This document shows, one piece after another, positions 38,993 to 49,043 of a stretch of 64,000 bases of DNA. Made by a program: the position numbers and the translations under genes. The notes under the pieces were generated by a model that saw only the letters and a list, made by a program, of their open reading frames with translations, did no database searches and was not told the origin of the DNA. Origin of the DNA: Salinigranum halophilum (GTDB lineage Archaea > Halobacteriota > Halobacteria > Halobacteriales > Haloferacaceae); NCBI RefSeq assembly GCF_007004735.1, contig NZ_ML660182.1, positions 302,120-366,119 on the forward strand, given 5' to 3'. Numbering within the stretch: the first letter of the stretch is position 1; each line of letters starts with the position of its first letter.

Positions 38993-40765
38993 CTACCGTA
39001 ACCGATACACCCGCGCTTCCCACGGGCGGAGCGTCTCCGCCTCGACCGTGGTGTTCACTTCCCCGTAGTTCGCAATCAACACCTCGTCGGCCTCGCCGGC
39101 CACGCCCGTCGGCGGTTCGAACTCGACCGCCTCGCTCCCGAAGTTCAACACGGTCAACGTTCGCTCCGCCACGCTTCCCTCCGCGTCCCGCAGCGTCCGG
39201 GTGTAGACCCACAGGCGGTCGTGTTCGGGGAGGAGCAGGTCGTAGGTGCCGTACACCAGGACGTCCTCGTCGTGTCGGAGGTCGATGAGGTCGCGGTAGT
39301 AGTGCCAGATGGACGACGCGTCCGCCCGCGCGGCCTCGACGTTCACCTCGCTCTTGTTGGGGTTGACCGGGAGCCACGGCTCGCCGTCGGTGAACCCGGC
39401 CGTCGGGCCGGCCGACCACTGCATCGGCGTCCGCGCGTTGTCCCGCGAGCGGTATCGGACGAGGTCGAGCAGGTCGTCGTCGCTGGTGAAACGCCCCTTG
39501 CGTTCGAGTTCTTCCACGTTTCGAAGAGTGTCGACGTCACGCACTTCTTCGAGCGACTCGAACGGGTAGTTCGTCATCCCGATCTCCTCGCCCTGATAGA
39601 TGTACGGCGTCCCCTGCAGGGTGTACAGGAGCGTCGCGAGCAGCGTCGCCGACTCGCGGCGATACGCTTCGCTGCCGAACCGCGAGACCATCCGCGGCTC
39701 GTCGTGGTTGTTGAGATACAGTGAGTTCCACCCCTCGCCGTCGAGGCCCACCTGCCAGCGCGTGATGGTCTCTTTCAGTTCTCGGACGCTCCACTCGCCC
39801 TTCGACCAGCGGCCGCCGTCGGGACCGAAGTCGAGGCGCATGTGGTCGAAGTTGAAGGCCATGCTCATGCCGTCGCCGTCGTCGCCGAGGAACCGTTTCG
39901 CCTCGTCGACGCTCATCTCGACCATCTCGCCGACGGTCATCGCGTCGTCGGGGACGGCCTCGTCGTGGATGGCGCGGACGTACTCGTGGACGCGCGGGCC
40001 GTTGACGAACTTGTCCGCACCGCGGACGATGGCCTCGTCGTCCTCGCCGTCCGGGAGGCCCTCGGGTTTCGAGATGAGGTTGATGACGTCCATCCGGAAG
40101 CCGTCGATCCCCTTGTCGAACCACCACTCCATCATCTCGAACACCTCCTCGCGCACGTCGGCGTTCTCCCAGTTGAGGTCGGGCTGACGCTCGTCGAAGA
40201 GGTGGAGATACCACTCTTTTCTTCCTTCGTCCCAGGTCCACGCCGGCCCCCCGAAGAACGACTCCCAATCGTTCGGCGGCCGCTCACGGGCGTCCCGCGG
40301 GAGCCCATACTCGGCGGGGTCGTACAGCCCTGCCTCGTACTCGGATTCGGGGACCGCCTCCCCGTCGCGCCAGACGTAGAAGTCCTCGTACTCGGGGTCG
40401 CCGGCGCGGGAGTCGACGAACCACTCGTGTTCGTCGGAGGTGTGGTTCACCACGAGGTCCATGATGAGCTTCATCCCGCGACTGTGCAGACCCGCCAGCA
40501 GCGTCTCCCAGTCGGCCATCGTCCCGAACGTGTCGAGGATGGCTCGGTAGTCGGCCACGTCGTACCCGTTGTCGACGTTCGGGGACTCGTAGACGGGGCA
40601 GAGCCAGACGACGTCCACCCCCAGGTCGTCGAGGTAGTCGAGTTTCTCGACGACGCCGGGGATGTCACCGACACCGTCGCCGTCGGTGTCGTTGAAACTC
40701 CGGGGGTAGACCTGGTAGACAACGGACTCTTTCCACCACGCGCGTTCGTGGTCGGGAACGGTCAT
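38993..40765 (-). CDS. GH13 alpha-glucosidase, paralogue 1
   Basis: 590 residues. GH13 motifs: DLVVNHTSDEH, GFRMDVIN (nucleophile Asp), MTVGEM (acid/base Glu), LNNHDEPR. Close to oligo-1,6-glucosidase/alpha-glucosidase. No signal peptide, so it acts on imported maltose, isomaltose or oligosaccharides. ATG 40765 is favoured: a GGAAAAAAG box about 27-33 nt upstream would give a leaderless mRNA (ATG 40801 is upstream of it). Paralogue 2 lies next in the same direction. Confidence 0.92.
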   Translation of the reverse strand: MTVPDHERAWWKESVVYQVYPRSFNDTDGDGVGDIPGVVEKLDYLDDLGVDVVWLCPVYESPNVDNGYDVADYRAILDTFGTMADWETLLAGLHSRGMKLIMDLVVNHTSDEHEWFVDSRAGDPEYEDFYVWRDGEAVPESEYEAGLYDPAEYGLPRDARERPPNDWESFFGGPAWTWDEGRKEWYLHLFDERQPDLNWENADVREEVFEMMEWWFDKGIDGFRMDVINLISKPEGLPDGEDDEAIVRGADKFVNGPRVHEYVRAIHDEAVPDDAMTVGEMVEMSVDEAKRFLGDDGDGMSMAFNFDHMRLDFGPDGGRWSKGEWSVRELKETITRWQVGLDGEGWNSLYLNNHDEPRMVSRFGSEAYRRESATLLATLLYTLQGTPYIYQGEEIGMTNYPFESLEEVRDVDTLRNVEELERKGRFTSDDDLLDLVRYRSRDNARTPMQWSAGPTAGFTDGEPWLPVNPNKSEVNVEAARADASSIWHYYRDLIDLRHDEDVLVYGTYDLLLPEHDRLWVYTRTLRDAEGSVAERTLTVLNFGSEAVEFEPPTGVAGEADEVLIANYGEVNTTVEAETLRPWEARVYRLR

Positions 40766-40789
40766 CAGAGAGAACTCGCTAACGGGTAC

Positions 40790-40833
40790 TCTTTTTTCCA
40801 TCGGTCCGCGCGGTGTGTGCGACGTGCGCACAC
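40790..40833 (-). promoter_or_regulatory. GH13 promoter with upstream palindrome
   Basis: The TATA-like GGAAAAAAG (about 40790-40800) is preceded by an inverted repeat GTGTGC (40815-40820) / GCACAC (40828-40833). The position just upstream of the TATA box fits an activator site, for example a TrmB-type sugar regulator, but the regulator is not identified here. Confidence 0.45.
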
Positions 40834-40883
40834 GGTGTGTGGGCCGGGCGCGGAGCGTCGGCCCGCGCGGGTACCGTTCGTCC

Positions 40884-42644
40884 TCAGCGCAGGTCGTACA
40901 CCCGCGCCTCCCACGGCCGGAGACGGAGGTCGCCCGCCGCGAGTTCGGACACGACGTCCGAGTCGCCGTCGACCGGGTAGTTCCCGATGAGGAGCGCCCC
41001 CTCCTCGCTCGTGACGTCGTCGGGAAGACCGACCGCGACGTCGTCGTCGGAGAAGTTGAGGGCGACGAGCAACCGCTCGTCGCCGTCTGCCGTCGAGAGC
41101 GTCCGAGTGTACGCCCACACGGTGTCGTCGTCGGGGAACAGGGGGTCGTACTCGCCGTAGACGACGACGTCGTGTTCTTTCCGGAGGCTGATGAGGTCGC
41201 GATAGTAATGCCACACCGAGTCCTCGTCGGCCCGCTCGGTCTCGACGTTCACCTCACCCTTGTTGGGGTTCACCCCGAGCCACGGCTCGCCGTCGGTGAA
41301 GCCCGCATTGGGGCCAGCCGACCACTGCATCGGCGTCCGTGCGTTGTCGCGGCTGTTCGCCCGGACCGCCTCCTTCACCGCGTCGAACGAGTCGACCTCG
41401 CCCGCTTCGATGGCGTTCTCGAGCGGCCGGAGCGTATCCACGTCGCGGAAGTCGTCGAGCGACTCGAACGGGTAGTTCGTCATCCCGAGCTCCTCGCCCT
41501 GGTAGATGTACGGGGTCCCCCGGAGGGTGTGTAACAGCGTCCCGAGAAGCTTCGCCGACTCGCGCCTGTACTCGCCGTCGTTTCCGAACCGCGAGACCAT
41601 CCGCGGCTGGTCGTGGTTGTTGAGGTACAGCGAGTTCCACCCCTCCGTCTTCAGCCCGTCGTCCCAGCGGTTGAACACCGCTTTGAGGTCCGAGAGCGCC
41701 CACTCGTCGCGCTCCCAGATGTCGTCGCCACGGTCCAACAGCATGTGCTCGAAGTGAAACAGCATCGAGAGGCCGTCCTCGTCGGGGTCGAGGTAGCGGC
41801 GGGCGTGCTCCATGGGTATCTCCGGGCCGAGCATCTCCCCGACGGTCAGATACTCGCGGTCGAGGACGCGCTCGTTCATCTCCGCGAGGAACTCGTGGAC
41901 GCGCGGGCCGTTCGTCGGCCCCGTCATCGCGCCACAGAACGGGTCGTCGGGGTCGTTCGGGAGGCCCTCGGGCTTGGAGATGAGGTTGATGACGTCCATC
42001 CGGAAGCCGTCGATTCCCTTGTCGAACCACCACTCCATCATCTCGAACACCTCGTCTCTCACTCGGGGGTTCTCCCAGTTGAGGTCCGGCTGCTTGACGT
42101 CGAAGAGGTGGAGATACCACGCCTCGCGCTCCTCGTCGTACGCCCAGGCCGGGCCGCCGAAGTACGACTTCCAGGCGTTCGGGGGCGCTTCGCCCGCCGG
42201 GCCTTCCGTCGCCGACCACGACACCTCGTCGGCGTCTCTCCCGTCGCGCCAGATGTAGAAGTCCTCGTACTCGGGGTCGCCGGCGCGGGAGTCGACGAAC
42301 CACTCGTGTTCGTCGGAGGTGTGGTTCACCACGAGGTCCATGATGAGCTTGATGTCGCGGCTGTGGAGTTCGTCCAGTAGCTCCTCCCAGTCGGCCATCG
42401 TTCCGAACTCGTCCATGATGGACCGGTAGTCGGCGATGTCGTAGCCGTTGTCGGCGTTGGGCGAGTCGTAGACGGGGTTGAGCCAGACGACGTCCACGCC
42501 CAGGTCGTCGAGGTAGTCGACCTTCTCGACGATGCCCGGGATGTCGCCGACGCCGTCGCCGTCGGTGTCGTTGAAACTTCGCGGGTAGACCTGGTAGACG
42601 ACGGACTCTCTCCACCACCGCCGTTCGATGTCTCCGTCTGGCAT
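40884..42644 (-). CDS. GH13 alpha-glucosidase, paralogue 2
   Basis: 586 residues, colinear with paralogue 1 and sharing long identical blocks (ESVVYQVYPRSFNDTDGDGV, GFRMDVINLISKPEGLP, YIYQGEE). Catalytic Asp in GFRMDVIN, Glu in LTVGEML and the NNHDQPR motif are intact. A tandem duplication with divergence in the loops suggests different oligosaccharide preferences. Cytoplasmic (no signal). A separate promoter for the downstream paralogue means the two need not be co-regulated. Confidence 0.92.
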   Translation of the reverse strand: MPDGDIERRWWRESVVYQVYPRSFNDTDGDGVGDIPGIVEKVDYLDDLGVDVVWLNPVYDSPNADNGYDIADYRSIMDEFGTMADWEELLDELHSRDIKLIMDLVVNHTSDEHEWFVDSRAGDPEYEDFYIWRDGRDADEVSWSATEGPAGEAPPNAWKSYFGGPAWAYDEEREAWYLHLFDVKQPDLNWENPRVRDEVFEMMEWWFDKGIDGFRMDVINLISKPEGLPNDPDDPFCGAMTGPTNGPRVHEFLAEMNERVLDREYLTVGEMLGPEIPMEHARRYLDPDEDGLSMLFHFEHMLLDRGDDIWERDEWALSDLKAVFNRWDDGLKTEGWNSLYLNNHDQPRMVSRFGNDGEYRRESAKLLGTLLHTLRGTPYIYQGEELGMTNYPFESLDDFRDVDTLRPLENAIEAGEVDSFDAVKEAVRANSRDNARTPMQWSAGPNAGFTDGEPWLGVNPNKGEVNVETERADEDSVWHYYRDLISLRKEHDVVVYGEYDPLFPDDDTVWAYTRTLSTADGDERLLVALNFSDDDVAVGLPDDVTSEEGALLIGNYPVDGDSDVVSELAAGDLRLRPWEARVYDLR

Positions 42645-42821
42645 TGCTCAGAGCCCCGAGCGGAGACGGTTTGGTTCCGTCGGTTCAGGACGACTCGCTC
42701 GCGGTGGGCGTCCGACCTAACCCCGGTTCGGCCTCGTGGCTCCCCTCCGTCTCGGCAGCATCGACCGTACGGCACCGACGTTTCCCCGCAGTTTTTGTAT
42801 CCCGCCGCGCATCACTCACGT

Positions 42822-43010
42822 ATGGACGACCACGCCCACGGAGACGACCACCACGCGGGTGACCACGACCACAGCGACCACCAGAGTGACGACGACGGGC
42901 GCGTCACCTCGCCGATGCAGGAGTTTTCCTCCTCGCAGGTCGGCATCGGCCTCGCCGTCCTCGTCGTCGGTCTCGTCGTCGCGTTCGGGCTCCCGCTGCT
43001 CGCCGCCTGA
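42822..43010 (+). CDS. Small His-rich single-TM protein
   Basis: 62 residues. The N-terminal ~25 residues contain many His/Asp (DDHAHGDDHHAGDHDHSDH), then a conserved-looking TSPMQEFSSSQVG and a C-terminal membrane helix (LAVLVVGLVVAFGLPLL). A TTTTTGTATC box about 30 nt upstream supports ATG 42822. Similar short proteins are widespread in haloarchaea with unknown function; the His tract might bind metal. Confidence 0.72.
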   Translation: MDDHAHGDDHHAGDHDHSDHQSDDDGRVTSPMQEFSSSQVGIGLAVLVVGLVVAFGLPLLAA

Positions 43011-43134
43011 ATCGGCTGTTCTGTTCTCCGTCTCGCGACGGGTGCACCGTGCTCGCCGGAGCGGTCCGGGCGTGGCGTGCAGATCCGTCGCGTCCGTCAG
43101 GCTCTCGTGCCGGTTCGGGTCCTCACCTCGGGCA

Positions 43135-45249
43135 TCAGTCCAGTCCCCGCGTGAGCACGTCACGCAGGTCCGAAATCGTCTCGTGCCCGTACGAGAGCGA
43201 CTCGCCGCCGACGTCGAGCCGTAGCGTCCCGTCCGCCGTCGCCGACCCCACCTCGGCGACCGGCGCGACGTCGGCGAACCGCTCGCGGACCCGCTCGGGA
43301 GCCGTCGTCTCGACCACCGCGCGGCCGGGCGTCTCCTCGAACAGGGCGGCGAGCGAGTCGACGCTGGCATCGACCCCTCCCGCTGTCGAGACCATCTCGG
43401 CGAGCGTCACCGCGAGACCGCCGTGGCTCACGTCGTGGACCGCCAGGGTCGACGACTGGCCGGCGACGTCGGCGAGCGCGTCGACGACGGCCGTGGGGTC
43501 GCTCGGGAGCGTCGGGAAGCGGTCACTGCCGCCGAACTGCGCGAGGAGTTCGGAGCCGCCGAGGCCGTCACCGCTCGCGCCGACGACGAGGAGTGTTCCC
43601 TCGCCGGCGACGCGGGCCGGCGGAGCGTCGGAGGCGTCCGAGACACCGACCATCGCCAGCGTCGGCGTCGGTGGAATCGGGCCCGAGACGGAGTCGTTGT
43701 ACAGTGAGACGTTGCCGCCGACGACCGGGACGGCGAGGCGCCGACACATGTCGGCGAGGCCGTCGACGATTCCTTTGAACCCACCGTACACGTCGGGCTT
43801 CTCGGGGTTGCCGCCGTTGAGGCAGTCGACGGCGGCGAGCGGCCGTGCCCCTTTCGCGGCGAGATTCGTCGCGTTCTCGAAGGCGACGGCACGCGCGCCC
43901 TCGTACGGCGCGGCGCTCGTCCAGTTGGGGTCCGCACCCGCCGAGAGCGCGAGGGCCTTCCCGGCCTCTCGGATGGCCACGAGCGCCGCGTCGTCGCCCG
44001 GCAGGACCGAGGTCCGATTGCCGACCTCGTGGTCGTACTGCCGGTAGACCCACCGCTTCGAGGCCGTGTTCGGGCTGGCGACGACCGCCTCGAACGCCTC
44101 GGTCAGGGCGACGTCGGGGCGGTCTGTCTCTGGTGCTTGTGGCTCGACCGAATCGAGGTCGTTCATCGGTGCGCCGTCAGCGAGGAACTCGCCCGGCACG
44201 TCGACGACCGTCTCGCCTTCGAAGGTGCAGACGTAGTTGCCCTCGGTCACCTCGCCGATGACAGAACAGCCGAGGTCGAACCGCGCTGCCAACTCCTGTA
44301 CGCGCTCGACGTCCTCGGGGGCGACTTCGTAGCACATCCGTTCTTGGGACTCCGCGAGGAGGATCTCCAGCGCGTTCATGTTCGGCTCGCGCTGGTGGAC
44401 GCGGTCGAGTTCGATGTGGGCACCGAGGCCACCCTTCGCGACGAGTTCCGAGGAGGCACCACCCAGCCCCGCAGCACCCAGGTCGCGCGCGGACAGGACG
44501 AGGTCCTCGTCGATGAGCGCCTCGTTACACTCGATGAGCAGTTTCTCGGCGTAGGGGTCACCGACCTGTACCGCTGGTCGGTCCTCCGTCTCGGCGTCCT
44601 CGCTCAGGTCCTCGCTGGCGAAGGAGGCACCCCCGAGACCGTCTCTCCCGGTCGCGTTCCCGACGAGGACGAGTTTGTTCCCGGCCGACTGGGCCTTTGC
44701 GGTGACGAGTCGGTCCGGCGAGAGCAGTCCGACGCAGGCGACGTTCACGAGCGGGTTGCCCTCGTAGTCGGCGTGGAAACTGACGCTTCCGCCGACGGTC
44801 GGGACGCCGATGCAGTTCCCGTAGTGGCTGATTCCCTCGACGACTCCCTCCATCAGATACCGCGAGTGTTCGTTCTCGAAGGGGCCGAAGTACAGTGAGT
44901 CGGTGAGGGCGATGGGGTACGCACCCATCGACAGCGTGTCGCGGACGATGCCGCCGACGCCGGTCGCGGCGCCGTCGAACGGGTCGACGTACGAGGGGTG
45001 GTTGTGGCTCTCGATGCCGAGGGTGATGTAGACGTCCTCCGACCCGGGGAGGGAGACGACGGCGGCGTCGTCGCCGGGGCCGATGACCACCTGCTCACCC
45101 TCGCTGTCGAAGGCGGTGAGGAGAGGCCGAGACGAGCGGTACGCACAATGTTCGCTCCAGAGGTTCTCGAAGAGCGCGGCTTCGGCGGGCGTCGGCTCCC
45201 GACCGAGTTCACGCTCGACGATGGCGCGGTCCGAATCGCGAAGGCTCAT
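43135..45249 (-). CDS. purL: Phosphoribosylformylglycinamidine synthase subunit PurL
   Basis: 704 residues, full length for small PurL. The active-site His is in [36 protein letters not shown] and the second-half repeat ([21 protein letters not shown]) are present. It converts FGAR to FGAM with ATP and ammonia from PurQ in purine synthesis. ATG 45249 begins [20 protein letters not shown]. Gene stands alone. Confidence 0.96.
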   Translation of the reverse strand: MSLRDSDRAIVERELGREPTPAEAALFENLWSEHCAYRSSRPLLTAFDSEGEQVVIGPGDDAAVVSLPGSEDVYITLGIESHNHPSYVDPFDGAATGVGGIVRDTLSMGAYPIALTDSLYFGPFENEHSRYLMEGVVEGISHYGNCIGVPTVGGSVSFHADYEGNPLVNVACVGLLSPDRLVTAKAQSAGNKLVLVGNATGRDGLGGASFASEDLSEDAETEDRPAVQVGDPYAEKLLIECNEALIDEDLVLSARDLGAAGLGGASSELVAKGGLGAHIELDRVHQREPNMNALEILLAESQERMCYEVAPEDVERVQELAARFDLGCSVIGEVTEGNYVCTFEGETVVDVPGEFLADGAPMNDLDSVEPQAPETDRPDVALTEAFEAVVASPNTASKRWVYRQYDHEVGNRTSVLPGDDAALVAIREAGKALALSAGADPNWTSAAPYEGARAVAFENATNLAAKGARPLAAVDCLNGGNPEKPDVYGGFKGIVDGLADMCRRLAVPVVGGNVSLYNDSVSGPIPPTPTLAMVGVSDASDAPPARVAGEGTLLVVGASGDGLGGSELLAQFGGSDRFPTLPSDPTAVVDALADVAGQSSTLAVHDVSHGGLAVTLAEMVSTAGGVDASVDSLAALFEETPGRAVVETTAPERVRERFADVAPVAEVGSATADGTLRLDVGGESLSYGHETISDLRDVLTRGLD

Positions 45250-45460
45250 TCACTTCCCTGTCTATCCCGTCCGCATTAATGCGTTTCCCTATCCACGTTC
45301 GTGGGTATCGTAGCCGGGGACGTCTCCGGCGCTCGCCGTCCGTTGCCGCTCCGGCCGAAGGTGGCGGCCCGTCCCGGAGCCGCGGTGACGGCGCCCGCGG
45401 TCGGACCACGACGAGGGATTTCGACACTCCTATATCGAGTCGCCAAGTCACCCACGAGTA

Positions 45461-45664
45461 ATGGAAGAGTCACGCATCTGGGGCACGCTCGGGATCGTCC
45501 TCGCCATCGCCGGCCTCGCGGTGATGGCGCTCGACAACGAGTTCCTCACGGCTATCACTGAGGGGCACGTCGGAGAACCGGTCGTCCTCTACGTCATCGC
45601 CGTCGCCGTCGCCACCCTCGTGACGTTCGCCATCATCGCACCGAGCATGGCCACCAAAAAGTAG
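45461..45664 (+). CDS. 67-residue two-TM protein
   Basis: Two hydrophobic helices (about 7-24 and 42-61) with a short acidic loop; begins MEESRIWGTLGIVLAIAGLA. No motif recognised. It may be a haloarchaea-specific small membrane protein. ATG 45461 lies about 30 nt after a CTATATCG TATA-like box. Confidence 0.65.
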   Translation: MEESRIWGTLGIVLAIAGLAVMALDNEFLTAITEGHVGEPVVLYVIAVAVATLVTFAIIAPSMATKK

Positions 45665-45711
45665 CGCGGCGGACCGAGGCGCTTTTTTACTGACCCGCAC
45701 AAGTTCAACCC

Positions 45712-46395
45712 GTGTTATCGGTCGAGTTGCACGCACACTCTGCGCTGTCGTACGACGGGCGCGACCCCGTCGAGGACCTGCTCGAGCGCGCGCAGGCGGC
45801 CGACCTCGACGCCATCGCCGTCACGGACCACGACGAGATCGACGCGAGCCTCGAGGCGGCGGCCGTCGCCGCCGACTACGGTCTCGTCGGTATCCCCGGC
45901 ATGGAAATCTCCTCCGCCGCCGGCCACGTCCTCGCCTTCGGCATCACCGAACTCGTCCCCGAGGGCCTCCCGTTCGACGAGACGCTCGACCGGATTCGCG
46001 ACCTCGGAGGAGTCGCCATCGTCCCCCACCCGTTTCAAACCTCTCGCCACGGCGTCGCCCGACACATCACCCGGGAGCAACTCGCCACCGCGGACGCCAT
46101 CGAAGTGTACAACTCGCGCCTCCTGACGGGGCTCGCCAACCGAAAGGCGGAGAAGTTCGCCAAGGCGCACGACCTCCCGATGACGGCGGGAAGCGACGCC
46201 CACATCGCCGAGATGGTCGGCCGCGCCGTCACCGAGGTGGACACTGACGAACGCACACCCGAAGCCATCCTCGAGGCCATCTGTGCCGGCGGAACGAGCG
46301 TCGTCGGGCGGCGAACCCCGTGGCGCGTCTCCATCCAGCAGGCGCTCTCTGGGGTCCCGCGTCGGGTGAAACACACCGTCCTCGACGTCCTGTGA
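45712..46395 (+). CDS. PHP-domain phosphoesterase
   Basis: 227 residues. Metal-binding motifs ELHAHSALSYDG, VTDHDEI, GMEIS, VPHPF and TAGSDAH are all present, the trinuclear metal set of PHP enzymes. It probably hydrolyses a small phosphoester or nucleotide (RNase AM / DUF-type PHP). Starts with GTG 45712, preceded by a TTTTTTAC box about 27 nt upstream. The asparagine-synthase-like gene follows 44 nt later. Confidence 0.88.
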   Translation: MLSVELHAHSALSYDGRDPVEDLLERAQAADLDAIAVTDHDEIDASLEAAAVAADYGLVGIPGMEISSAAGHVLAFGITELVPEGLPFDETLDRIRDLGGVAIVPHPFQTSRHGVARHITREQLATADAIEVYNSRLLTGLANRKAEKFAKAHDLPMTAGSDAHIAEMVGRAVTEVDTDERTPEAILEAICAGGTSVVGRRTPWRVSIQQALSGVPRRVKHTVLDVL

Positions 46396-46438
46396 GTGTC
46401 GAGTGCCGAGGCCGAGTCGTGACGAGCGTGGTGCACCG

Positions 46439-47629
46439 ATGACGCGTCCTCGTGACGGAATCCGTGGCGCACCCGCTGCCGTCGTCCGCACCGCCGTCGC
46501 AGACGAGCACCCGCTTCCCGGAACCGGTGGGTTCGCCGGCGCACTCGACACGCAGGCGGCTGTCGAGCACGGACGACTCGTCGGGGGGCGCGGCGGCCGC
46601 GTCGTCCGCGACGTCCTCGGGCGGGAACCCGTCTTCGTCGAGGCCCAACGGGACGCGGACCGCGCGGCCGGCCGCTGGAGCTTCGACCCGCGACGCCTCG
46701 TCGACCCCCGTCTCGTCGACGCCGGTCGCGTGGTCGACCTCGACGCCGACACGGAGACGCGGACGTGGACGCTCCCCGACCCCGCACCCGAACCGGACCA
46801 CCACGCGGCCGTCGAACGCGTCCGCGACGCCGTCTTGGACCGCGTCCGGGCCGTCTCCGCCGACGGACTCGCCGTCGCGTTCTCCGGCGGAATCGACTCC
46901 GCGCTCGTCGCCAGCGGTGTCGACGCGCCCTGTTACGTCGCGGGCTTCCCCGACTCACACGACGTGGCGGCCGCCCGCGAGGCGGCCGCCGAGATGGACA
47001 GAGACCTCCGCGTCGTCGACCTCACACACGACGACCTCGTCCGCGCCGTCCCCGACGTCGTCCGTGCCACGGGTCGGACGAACCCGATGGACGTCGGAAT
47101 CGCCCTCCCGCTGTTCCTGGTGGCCGAGCGCGCTCGGGCGGACGGCTTCTCCCGGCTGGCGGTGGGACAGGGCGCGGACGAACTGTTCGGCGGCTACGCG
47201 AAGGTCGTCTCGCCCGCCGACGACCACCGCGTCGCCGCCGACACCGTCCGCGGCGCCCGACGCGAGACGGTCGAGACGCTCCCCCAGCAGTTACCACGGG
47301 ACGTCCTCACCCTCCGGGTGGCGGGCGTCGAACCCGTCGCGCCGCTGCTTCACGACCGGGTGGTCGCGGCCGCGCTCGCGCTCCCAGCCGACCTGCTGGC
47401 GACCGACGAGGAGCGGAAAGTCGCCCTCAGACGCGCCGCCGAGGGCGTGCTCCCTCCGGGCGTGACCCGTGCCGACAAGAAGGCGGTCCAGTACGGGAGC
47501 CTCGTCTCGCGGGAACTCGACCGACTGGCGCGGCAGGCGGGCTACAAGCGGCGGATGGACGACCACGTAGGCCAGTACATTCGGTCGCTGGTGGACGAGG
47601 GCGGTGACGACGCGGGCCCGCTCGAGTGA
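46439..47629 (+). CDS. Asparagine-synthase-like ATP pyrophosphatase without glutaminase domain
   Basis: 396 residues. The PP-loop VAFSGGIDSALVA lies near residue 145, and the C-terminal synthetase region includes GQGADELFGGYAK and RADKKAVQYGS. The N-terminal ~120 residues do not show the Cys2 and glutaminase core of AsnB, so ammonia or another amine is probably used. It may make asparagine or a modified product. ATG 46439; GTG 46403 is an alternative. Confidence 0.82.
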   Translation: MTRPRDGIRGAPAAVVRTAVADEHPLPGTGGFAGALDTQAAVEHGRLVGGRGGRVVRDVLGREPVFVEAQRDADRAAGRWSFDPRRLVDPRLVDAGRVVDLDADTETRTWTLPDPAPEPDHHAAVERVRDAVLDRVRAVSADGLAVAFSGGIDSALVASGVDAPCYVAGFPDSHDVAAAREAAAEMDRDLRVVDLTHDDLVRAVPDVVRATGRTNPMDVGIALPLFLVAERARADGFSRLAVGQGADELFGGYAKVVSPADDHRVAADTVRGARRETVETLPQQLPRDVLTLRVAGVEPVAPLLHDRVVAAALALPADLLATDEERKVALRRAAEGVLPPGVTRADKKAVQYGSLVSRELDRLARQAGYKRRMDDHVGQYIRSLVDEGGDDAGPLE

Positions 47630-47683
47630 GTGAGCGCACAGCAGCCGTCGAGTGAGGGCCCATCGTGGCTGCACTCGGTGAAC

Positions 47684-48151
47684 TCAGTGGTCGTGGCCGT
47701 CGCCGGCTCCAGCGTCGCTGTGGACGGACGTGGCCCCGTCGTCGGCACCGACGACGGCCAACTGGACCTGCTGAATCCCGCGGAGGGACTGGATTCGACG
47801 GACGAGTTCACGGATGTCGGCCGCCGGGCCGTCGACGACTAGCGTCTCCAGACAGCGGTCCGCCGAGAGGTGGACGTGCTGGGTCGAGATGATGGTCTCG
47901 TGGAGGTCGTGCTGGAGGTCGAGCAGCGCGTCAGTCACGCCCGTGACGTCGTGGTCGTACAGAATGACGACGGAACCCTGGTGTCTCCCGTCGAGGTCGT
48001 CGCGCCACCGGTACGAGGAGACGAAGCCGCGGAGCGCGTCCCTGACGGCCTCCGACCGGCTGTCGTAGTCGGCGTCGGTGACGACGTCGTCGAATTCCGC
48101 GAGCAGGTCGGTCGGGACGGTGAGGCTCACGCGTTCGAGGCGCTCGGACAT
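47684..48151 (-). CDS. nikR: Nickel-responsive regulator NikR
   Basis: 155 residues. RHH domain (RVSLTVPTDLLAEFDDVV) then the ACT-like metal domain with nickel ligands HETIISTQHVHLSADRC (His, His-X-His, Cys). A C-terminal His tail (HSDAGAGDGHDH) is extra. In nickel excess NikR represses nickel uptake; it faces a CbiM/NikM transporter operon, its expected target. ATG 48151. Confidence 0.94.
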   Translation of the reverse strand: MSERLERVSLTVPTDLLAEFDDVVTDADYDSRSEAVRDALRGFVSSYRWRDDLDGRHQGSVVILYDHDVTGVTDALLDLQHDLHETIISTQHVHLSADRCLETLVVDGPAADIRELVRRIQSLRGIQQVQLAVVGADDGATSVHSDAGAGDGHDH

Positions 48152-48377
48152 GCCTCCAGGTCCCGACTCCGGCGCGATGAAGCTTTGTATCCGCCGACCC
48201 ACCTGCTCGGACTCCAACCGGAACCTGTTTCGATATCCGGCCCTCATCTGCGAATACCTCCAACTATGTATCCAGCTATTGTCTGTTCGTTTCTCTCTCT
48301 AGCGGCGTGGTAAGCGTATTACGAATCGAGTAGGAAGTATTATTGGTGCAGGGAGAAACCATCGGAGCGAACACAGT
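48152..48377. promoter_or_regulatory. nikR / nickel transporter divergent control region
   Basis: 226 nt between divergent genes. The transporter promoter is probably GTATTATTGG (48337-48346); the nikR side has GGATACAAAG (about 48184-48193). NikR would be expected to bind here, but I see no clear NikR-type palindrome. Confidence 0.45.
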
Positions 48378-49043
48378 ATGCACATTCCCGACGGCTTTCT
48401 CGACCCCTGGGTGCTCGCGGGGTGTTTCGTCCTCGCGGCAGCGGCCATCGGCTTCTCGTCGTGGCGGCTGAACGGCCGGCTCGACGACGCACGCGTCCCG
48501 TTACTCGGTGTCGTCTCGGCGGGCATCTTCGCCGCACAGATGCTCAACTGGCCCATCCCCGGTGGGACGAGCGCCCACTTCGTCGGCGGCGCGTTCGCCG
48601 CCATCTTGCTCGGCCCGTATCTCGGCTGTCTCGCGATGGCTTCGGTCGTCGTCGTCCAGGCGTTCGTCTTCGGTGACGGCGGCGTCCTCGCCCTCGGCGC
48701 GAACCTCCTGAACATGGCCGTCGTCGACGTGTTCGTCGGCTACGCGCTCTTCCGCGCGCTCGTCGGCCTCGGCGAGACCATCGCCGCGTTCGTCGCCGGG
48801 TGGGGTGCCATCACCGTGTCGGCGGCCGCCGTCGGCCTCCAGGCCGGCCTCTCCTCGACGTTCGCGTACGACCTCGCCACCACCCTCACCGTGATGACCG
48901 CGGGCCACGCCGTCCTCGGTCTCGTCGAGGGACTCATCACCGTCCTCGTGGTCCGGTACCTCCTCGACGTCCGCCCGGACCTCGTGCTCGGTCTCACTGG
49001 GCCGAACACCGGCGGTGACAGGCCCGAGGAGGCGACGGTATGA
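48378..49043 (+). CDS. cbiM: Nickel/cobalt ECF transporter S component (CbiM/NikM)
   Basis: 221 residues. MHIPDGFLDP is the diagnostic N-terminus whose His2 binds the metal ion; about six membrane helices follow. It gives metal specificity to the four-gene ECF transporter. NikR divergent upstream points to nickel rather than cobalt. Stop overlaps the next start (ATGA). Confidence 0.93.
   Translation: MHIPDGFLDPWVLAGCFVLAAAAIGFSSWRLNGRLDDARVPLLGVVSAGIFAAQMLNWPIPGGTSAHFVGGAFAAILLGPYLGCLAMASVVVVQAFVFGDGGVLALGANLLNMAVVDVFVGYALFRALVGLGETIAAFVAGWGAITVSAAAVGLQAGLSSTFAYDLATTLTVMTAGHAVLGLVEGLITVLVVRYLLDVRPDLVLGLTGPNTGGDRPEEATV

Noticed and set aside
48152..48377. NikR operator
   Set aside because: I looked for a NikR-type spaced palindrome between nikR and cbiM and saw none convincing, so no site is called.
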